Below are positions 59,768 to 64,000 of a stretch of DNA of 64,000 nt, in pieces. The notes under the pieces are model-generated. The model searched no databases, was not told the DNA's origin, and saw nothing but the letters and a program-made list of their open reading frames with translations. The stretch spans positions 2,604,001-2,668,000 of the forward strand of contig NZ_LT576451.1 of the NCBI RefSeq assembly GCF_900086645.1, in the 5' to 3' direction. A program made the position numbers and the translations under genes. This DNA comes from Curtobacterium sp. 9128 (GTDB lineage Bacteria; Actinomycetota; Actinomycetes; Actinomycetales; Microbacteriaceae). Position 1 is the stretch's first letter, and each line of letters opens with the position of its first letter.

Positions 59768-60031
59768 CTACAGATGTCGCCAGACGTCCGCCGGGGTGAG
59801 GCCCTTCGCGACCATCAGCACCTGCAGGTGGTAGACGAGCTGGGAGATCTCCTCGGCCGTGCGGACGTCGCCTTCGTACTCGGCGGCCATCCAGACCTCT
59901 GCGGCCTCTTCCACGATCTTCTTGCCGATCTGGTGCACTCCGGCGTCCAGTTCGGCGACGGTGCCGGAGCCCTCGGGGCGCGTGGCGGCCTTCTCGGTCA
60001 GCTCCGCGAACAGGTCGTCGAACGTCTTCAC
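59768..60031 (-). CDS. hisE: Phosphoribosyl-ATP pyrophosphatase
   Basis: Second step of histidine synthesis, releasing pyrophosphate from PR-ATP. It has 87 residues, all-alpha MazG-like fold. The metal-binding helix [19 protein letters not shown] and [19 protein letters not shown] match the family. GTG start. Nine bases after the rpe stop, at the 5' side of the his-trp chain. Confidence 0.95.
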   Translation of the reverse strand: MKTFDDLFAELTEKAATRPEGSGTVAELDAGVHQIGKKIVEEAAEVWMAAEYEGDVRTAEEISQLVYHLQVLMVAKGLTPADVWRHL

Positions 60032-60040
60032 GCTCCCAGG

Positions 60041-60706
60041 CTACCGTCCTGCGAGCGCACGTTGCGCCGCGTCGCGGAGGTCGGCGATGCGCGATGCGGG
60101 CTCGCCGCCGTAGACGGCCGAGCCTGCGACGAGGGTGTCCGCGCCGCTCTGCACCGCCTGGGGCACGGTGTCGACACCGATGCCGCCGTCGACCTCGAGC
60201 CAGACGTCGAGCCCGGAGGCGTCGACCGCTGCCCGTGCGTCGGCGAGCTTCGGCATGACATCGGGCATGAACGACTGCCCACCGAAGCCGGGCTCCACCG
60301 TCATGAGCAGGATCATGTCGTACGCGTCGAGGTGTTCCAGCACGGGCGCGATCGGGGTCCCTGGCTTCACCGCGATCGCCGCGCGGGCGCCGTTCGACCG
60401 GATGGCCGCGGCGGTCGCGACCGGGTCGGTGGCCGCCTCGAAGTGGAACGTGACGCTCGCGGCGCCCGTCTCGGCGTACTGCGGGGCCTGGCTGTCGGCG
60501 TCGGTGATCATCAGGTGCACGTCCAGCGGCACCGGCGACACCTGCTGCAGGCGCTGCACGATCGGCAGCCCGAGCGTCAGGTTCGGCACGAAGTGGTTGT
60601 CCATCACGTCGACGTGCACCATGTCGGCGGTCGCGATGCGGTGGAGCTCACGCTCGAGGTTCGCGAAGTCGGCGGACAGGATGCTCGGCGAGATACGGAT
60701 CGTCAC
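60041..60706 (-). CDS. rpe: Ribulose-phosphate 3-epimerase
   Basis: Interconverts ribulose-5-phosphate and xylulose-5-phosphate in the pentose phosphate pathway. It has 221 residues, TIM-barrel. RISPSILSADFANL at the N-terminus, MVHVDVMDNHFVPNLT with metal-binding His-Asp, LMTVEPGFGGQSF and LEVDGGIG with the second Asp are intact. GTG start. In many actinobacteria rpe lies directly beside rsmB; here 1.6 kb with two other genes intervenes. Confidence 0.96.
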   Translation of the reverse strand: MTIRISPSILSADFANLERELHRIATADMVHVDVMDNHFVPNLTLGLPIVQRLQQVSPVPLDVHLMITDADSQAPQYAETGAASVTFHFEAATDPVATAAAIRSNGARAAIAVKPGTPIAPVLEHLDAYDMILLMTVEPGFGGQSFMPDVMPKLADARAAVDASGLDVWLEVDGGIGVDTVPQAVQSGADTLVAGSAVYGGEPASRIADLRDAAQRALAGR

Positions 60707-60741
60707 CCCACGAGCCTACCGGCGCACGTAGGCTGCAGATC

Positions 60742-61305
60742 GTGACCGATGATCAGATCCGCACGGATGCGGAGTCGATCCGCGTGCGGATCGAGTTCGG
60801 CGAGGACCGTGGTGTGCCGTTGAGCGAGACGATCGCTGCGCTCGAGGACGTGCACGAGGCGGTCGACCTCGCCTTCTTCCTCGCGCACGGCGATGCCCGT
60901 CGCTGGGAGCACGGCGGAGGCCGGGGGCAGGTGCGGCTCGACGAGCTGGATCACGGCACGCCGGTCTCGATCGACCTCCGCTTGGTCATGTCCGGCGGCC
61001 TCGGGCTGACCCACCCCGAGGTCCTCGAAGGGGTGACCGCCGTCGAGGCGGTGCTGCGCGCGGCATGGTCGAGCGCGGCCGCGACCGGCGCAACGACAGT
61101 CGACGACGCCGAGAAGCACGTCCTGGAGGCGATGGAGCGAGTCGCGTACGAGGCTCGTGGAACCGACCTGGCCTGGCGCATCCGCGAGGCCGAGGAGCAC
61201 CGCGCTCCGACCTCCGACGGCAACCAGGGCAAGGGCGCCCGCTTCGTGCGAGCCGCGGCCCGCCTGGTGACGAAGCCCGCCTTCGTCTTCCGCGTCGACC
61301 GCTGA
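60742..61305 (+). CDS. Hypothetical protein, next to the Abi gene
   Basis: I do not recognise this family. It has 187 residues, soluble and acidic to neutral, with a probable alpha/beta N-terminal part (IRVRIEFGEDRGVPLSETIAALEDVHEAVDLAFFL), a middle Gly-rich stretch and a long helix (DDAEKHVLEAMERVAYEARGTDLAWRIREAEEH), ending in a basic segment. There are no cysteines or catalytic signature. The GTG at 60742 is the first start after the rpe promoter region, and no strong ribosome site is visible. It converges on the HEPN Abi gene with 8 bases between stop codons. Partner, antitoxin or unrelated are all possible. Confidence 0.7.
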   Translation: MTDDQIRTDAESIRVRIEFGEDRGVPLSETIAALEDVHEAVDLAFFLAHGDARRWEHGGGRGQVRLDELDHGTPVSIDLRLVMSGGLGLTHPEVLEGVTAVEAVLRAAWSSAAATGATTVDDAEKHVLEAMERVAYEARGTDLAWRIREAEEHRAPTSDGNQGKGARFVRAAARLVTKPAFVFRVDR

Positions 61306-61313
61306 CCGCGTCG

Positions 61314-62225
61314 TCAGGACGCTCGTCGCCAGAGTGGGAGTTCCCGCCAACCGTCGCGCGTCCCGATCACGGCAGGCGGCACGAATCGGACGGCGGGCTG
61401 GCTGTCGACGACTCGCGACATGAGACGCGACGGTCCGATGCCCTGCTCGTTCCGGAGGAACTGCACGAGGGTCAGCTGACCGAAGGTCCGGTTCATACTG
61501 GCCGCGGCGAAGTCCAGGGAGCGGTCGGATCCGGCCCCAGGCAGCCTCGGTCGCTTCGAGTAGACACGATTGAACAGCCGACCGTGGTGGGCGCATGCGT
61601 TCCGCACGGTGTTGAGCGCGCGGAGCCACGAGGTCAGCTGGGGAGCGCGGAGCGAGTACTCAGTGGCGATCGCCTGCTGCACGACCGGCGGAGCGAACTC
61701 GAACAACCGCACCAGCCCACCCCAGTCGAGCACCTCGACGGCCGCCCAGACCGGGAGCACGCCGGCGTACTGGTTGCGATGGTGCTCGACGAAGTCCTCA
61801 CGAGACATGGACACGCTGGTCTCGAACTTCCGACGCCACACCGAGTAGGCATCTCCCCTCCGAGCCAACGGGCCGAGAATCTCGGGCGCGAGGTGAGCGG
61901 TTGCGTCGAGACGGCCGAGCGCATGACCCAGGTGGGCACGGACCGAGAGCTCGACGGGCGCGAGCGCTTCGAAGACCGCGGTCCGGAGCCGCTCGTCGAA
62001 CTCGTACAGAGCGATCACGTCGGCGAAGGACGCTCCTCGGCGGAACCCATCGAGCCGACGTCCGTCCTCGACCCGCCGGAACGGGTACCAGTAGCCACTC
62101 AACCGGTAGTAGTTGACCCGAGCGAGCCACGTCAGCGCCTGCTGGGGATCGTCGACGATCAGCCCGCGATCGAGCAACTGCTGGAGCTGCTGTTCGTACG
62201 ATCTGAACTGCTTCGGCGCCCCCAT
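61314..62225 (-). CDS. Abi_2 family (AbiD/AbiF-like) HEPN protein
   Basis: Predicted abortive-infection RNase. It has 303 residues, all-helical. The family start FRSYEQQLQQLLDRGL is followed by RVNYYRLSGYWYPF. Two Rx4H HEPN motifs are visible: Arg96-His101 (RAHLGH) and Arg208-His213 (RNACAHHGRLFNR), the second being the classic Abi HEPN signature. The ATG at 62225 has GGGGAGG 6 bases upstream. Known AbiD/AbiF proteins act against phages in lactococci; phage role here is inferred from family only. Its 105-base leader has strong hairpins and a T6 terminator. No transposase or integrase is nearby. Confidence 0.85.
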   Translation of the reverse strand: MGAPKQFRSYEQQLQQLLDRGLIVDDPQQALTWLARVNYYRLSGYWYPFRRVEDGRRLDGFRRGASFADVIALYEFDERLRTAVFEALAPVELSVRAHLGHALGRLDATAHLAPEILGPLARRGDAYSVWRRKFETSVSMSREDFVEHHRNQYAGVLPVWAAVEVLDWGGLVRLFEFAPPVVQQAIATEYSLRAPQLTSWLRALNTVRNACAHHGRLFNRVYSKRPRLPGAGSDRSLDFAAASMNRTFGQLTLVQFLRNEQGIGPSRLMSRVVDSQPAVRFVPPAVIGTRDGWRELPLWRRAS

Positions 62226-62243
62226 CCGTCGCCTCCCCGGCCG

Positions 62244-62286
62244 AAAAAAGGACCGGCCCTGGACCTGCGAGCAGGCGGAACCGGTC
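62244..62286 (-). terminator. Rho-independent terminator in the Abi leader
   Basis: On the minus strand GACCGG (62286-62281) pairs with CCGGTC (62256-62251), with an inner CCTG/CAGG hairpin, followed by C and TTTTTT (62249-62244). It sits between rsmB and the Abi start, only 18 bases before the ATG, so it would stop read-through from rsmB or end a short leader RNA. Confidence 0.75.
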
Positions 62287-62330
62287 TTGTGCAGCCAACA
62301 TATCACCCGGGCTGCACGGGGTGCAACCCG
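62287..62330 (-). ncRNA. Candidate leader or small RNA upstream of the Abi gene
   Basis: The minus-strand leader holds GTGCAGCC (62317-62310), which can pair either with GGTTGCAC (62328-62321) or with GGCTGCAC (62296-62289). A TGATAT (62305-62300) with TTGCAC about 15 bases upstream could be a promoter, giving an RNA of about 50 nt ending at the T6 tract. Existence of a separate RNA is an inference. Confidence 0.4.
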
Positions 62331-63830
62331 TCAGGCGACGCGACGGAACAGCGCGATGAACATCGCGTCCGTGCCGATGCGGTGCGGCCAGAGCTGCGCC
62401 GTCATGCCGTCGGGGACCTGCGGATCACGCGCGGCCACCGACCGCACGACCGACGCCGTGTCGACCTGCTCGAGCACCCCGCCGTGCCGTGCCATCAGCG
62501 CGTCGACCTGCCCGCGTGTCTCTGCCAGGTGCGGCGAGCACGTCACGTACGCCAGGGTCCCGCCGGGTGCCAGCACCCGGACCGCCGCGTCGAGCAGCTC
62601 GGCCTGCAGCGCCGCGAGCTCCTGCACGTCCTCCGGTACCTTCCGCCAGCGTGCCTCCGGCCGCCGGCGCAACGCACCGAGTCCGGTGCACGGCGCATCG
62701 AGGAGCACGCGGTCGAACGTCACGCCGGAGCCGTCGAGCCCGTACCGCCGGCCGTCTCCCTCGACGACGGTGACCGTGTCGCCGAACCCCGCGAGGGCCT
62801 GCTTCACGAGTCCGACACGCGTTGGCACGAGTTCGTTGGCCACGAGCGTCGCGCCGCCCTGCGCAGCCTCGGCGGCGAGCAGCGCGGCCTTGCCGCCTGG
62901 TCCGGCGCACAGGTCGAGCCAGCGCTCCCCCGCGCGGACCGCCGACGCCCGGCTCAGTGCCAGCGCGGCGAGCTGCGAGCCCTCGTCCTGCACCCGCAGT
63001 CGCCCGGCCGCGACCCCGGGCACGCGGGCGGGATCGCCGGTGACGCCGCGGATCCCGACGGGCGACACCGGCAGGGCGTCGGCGTCCGTCACGACCTGGG
63101 ACACCGGCACGGGAGGCTCGGCACCGTCCGCGTCGTCGGCCTCCGGTTCGTCCGTGGCCGGTTCCACCGCGGTGGTCGCGGTGGCGAGGTCGTCCTCCGT
63201 CGCGAGACCGGGCAGCGCGGCGAGCTGCACACGGGGTGCGACGTCGTCCGCCGCGAGCAACGCCACGAGTTCGTCGCGGGAGCGCTCGGCGGCGAGGGCG
63301 TCGCGGAGCGCCGACACGACCCAGGTCGGGTGCGACCACCTGGTCGCGAGGAGGGCGTCCCCGGACAGCCCGCGGGTGATCTCGGCGTCCCACTCGTCCG
63401 GCGTCTTCGCGGCGACCTTGCGCAGGACGGCGTTCACGAAGCCCGTGGCACGGCGGGCACCGACCTCGCGGGCGAGCTCGACCGTCGCGGACACCGCGGC
63501 GTGCACCGGGGTGCGCATCGCGAGGAGCTGATGGACGCCGAGGCGCATGACGTCGAGCACGTCCGCCTCGATGTTCACGACCCGCCGTCCCGAAGCCGCT
63601 TCCACGATGGCGTCGTACCGGCCGATCATCCGGATCGTGCCGTACGTCAGCTCGGTGGCGAACCCGGCGTCGCGAGCGGAGAGCGCGGCTCGGCGGATAC
63701 GGGTCGGGAGGAGCAGGTTCGCGTAGGCGTCGTCGACCTGCACGGCGCGGATGACGTCGAACGCGACGCGGCGTGCGCTCGGTCCGCGGACGGTGCGCGC
63801 CGGTTGCTGGTGCTGCTGGTGGGGGCTCAT
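62331..63830 (-). CDS. rsmB: 16S rRNA m5C967 methyltransferase
   Basis: S-adenosylmethionine-dependent cytosine-5 methyltransferase of ribosomal RNA (RsmB/Fmu). It has 499 residues. The N-terminal NusB-like RNA-binding domain covers about 18-150 (ARRVAFDVIRAVQVDDAYANLLLP). An acidic linker inserts near 225-245. The catalytic part contains DLCAGPGGKAALLA, a VLLDAPCTGLGALRRRPEARW block with the catalytic Cys, and LAPGGTLAYVTCSPHLAE with the second Cys. ATG start overlaps the fmt stop by 4 bases. Confidence 0.95.
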   Translation of the reverse strand: MSPHQQHQQPARTVRGPSARRVAFDVIRAVQVDDAYANLLLPTRIRRAALSARDAGFATELTYGTIRMIGRYDAIVEAASGRRVVNIEADVLDVMRLGVHQLLAMRTPVHAAVSATVELAREVGARRATGFVNAVLRKVAAKTPDEWDAEITRGLSGDALLATRWSHPTWVVSALRDALAAERSRDELVALLAADDVAPRVQLAALPGLATEDDLATATTAVEPATDEPEADDADGAEPPVPVSQVVTDADALPVSPVGIRGVTGDPARVPGVAAGRLRVQDEGSQLAALALSRASAVRAGERWLDLCAGPGGKAALLAAEAAQGGATLVANELVPTRVGLVKQALAGFGDTVTVVEGDGRRYGLDGSGVTFDRVLLDAPCTGLGALRRRPEARWRKVPEDVQELAALQAELLDAAVRVLAPGGTLAYVTCSPHLAETRGQVDALMARHGGVLEQVDTASVVRSVAARDPQVPDGMTAQLWPHRIGTDAMFIALFRRVA

Positions 63831-64000
63831 GCGAGGGTCTTCCCGTCGAGTTCGCCGAGCCCGCGGGCCCAGGCGGCGGCGTCCATCGCCTTCTTGCCCG
63901 CCGGCTGGACCTCGGTGAGCACCAGCGGACCGTCACCGGTCCCGACGAACAGCCGACCGCCCTGGACGGCCAGCGCGCCGGGGGCGAGCGACGGGGCGGG
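63827..64000 (-). CDS. fmt: Methionyl-tRNA formyltransferase, C-terminal end only
   Basis: The last 57 codons of the gene lie in the window; the rest is beyond its right edge. The translation includes ALAVQGGRLFVGTGDGPLVL followed by TEVQPAGKKAMDAAAWARGL, which matches the C-terminal OB-fold domain of Fmt, the enzyme that formylates initiator Met-tRNA. The stop (TGA, 63827-63829) overlaps the rsmB ATG. fmt-rsmB pairing is a common conserved arrangement. Confidence 0.9.
   Translation of the reverse strand, partial: PAPSLAPGALAVQGGRLFVGTGDGPLVLTEVQPAGKKAMDAAAWARGLGELDGKTLA

Overview
The window is a chromosomal segment from a high-GC actinobacterium. It looks most like Microbacteriaceae, and a Curtobacterium-like genome is my best guess from protein and repeat style; this is an inference, not a database result. 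The supporting markers are RbpA, WhiA, OpcA, a PdtaR-type ANTAR response regulator, the HGxxPAAW-like small membrane protein inside the trp cluster, separate HisE and HisI, and many GTG starts with 4-nt ATGA/GTGA overlaps. Almost everything is core metabolism in long co-oriented blocks. The order agrees piecewise with conserved actinobacterial neighbourhoods such as tkt-tal-zwf-opcA-pgl, secG-tpi-pgk-gap-whiA-rapZ-uvrC, uvrA/uvrB-coaE-rpsA-polA-pdtaR, and lgt-trp-his.

Layout. 1-8254 (+): pentose phosphate cluster tkt (5' end cut off by the window), tal, pgi, zwf, opcA, pgl. 8255-8680: a repeat-rich convergent spacer. 8681-12376 (-): rbpA, secG and the glycolytic run tpiA-pgk-gap. 12565-16705 (-): whiA, rapZ, uvrC. 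16706-22808 (-): uvrA, an SDR oxidoreductase, uvrB. 23012-24340 (+): an MFS transporter, followed by a spacer of three strong hairpins. 24638-29106 (-): coaE followed by an overlapping hydrolase / acyl-CoA ligase / membrane acyltransferase cassette. 29215-35898 (-): rpsA, a DUF885 protein and polA, with a 687-bp repeat-packed spacer before polA. 35942-38089: thioesterase, VOC and GNAT proteins, pdtaR and tRNA-Leu(CAA). 38142-43113: an aldehyde dehydrogenase-DUF779-GAF regulator operon, a DUF308 membrane protein and a ferritin-VIT1 fusion. 43228-52162 (-): pyk, gltD, gltB, lgt. 52354-60706 (-): a trp-his supercluster ending with rpe. 60742-62225: a two-gene insertion (an unrecognised 187-aa protein and an Abi_2/HEPN RNase-like protein). 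62331-64000 (-): rsmB and the 3' end of fmt.

How it works together. The left third supplies NADPH, pentoses and triose-phosphate flux. The middle carries nucleotide excision repair (UvrABC), DNA polymerase I, ribosomal protein S1 and CoA synthesis. The right third makes glutamate, tryptophan and histidine and modifies lipoproteins and initiator tRNA.

The most unusual content is small. First, a family of about 120-bp elements has near-perfect inverted ends built on GGTCACAACACCCCGC; there are three copies between a DUF885 gene and polA and one inverted copy 24 kb away. Second, the HEPN Abi gene sits between rpe and rsmB, and its 105-bp leader contains mutually exclusive hairpins plus the only classical T6 terminator I noticed in the window. 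Third, several strong hairpins at operon ends share an outer GGGAGGC/GCCTCCC stem. I found no CRISPR array, insertion sequence, prophage or replication origin.
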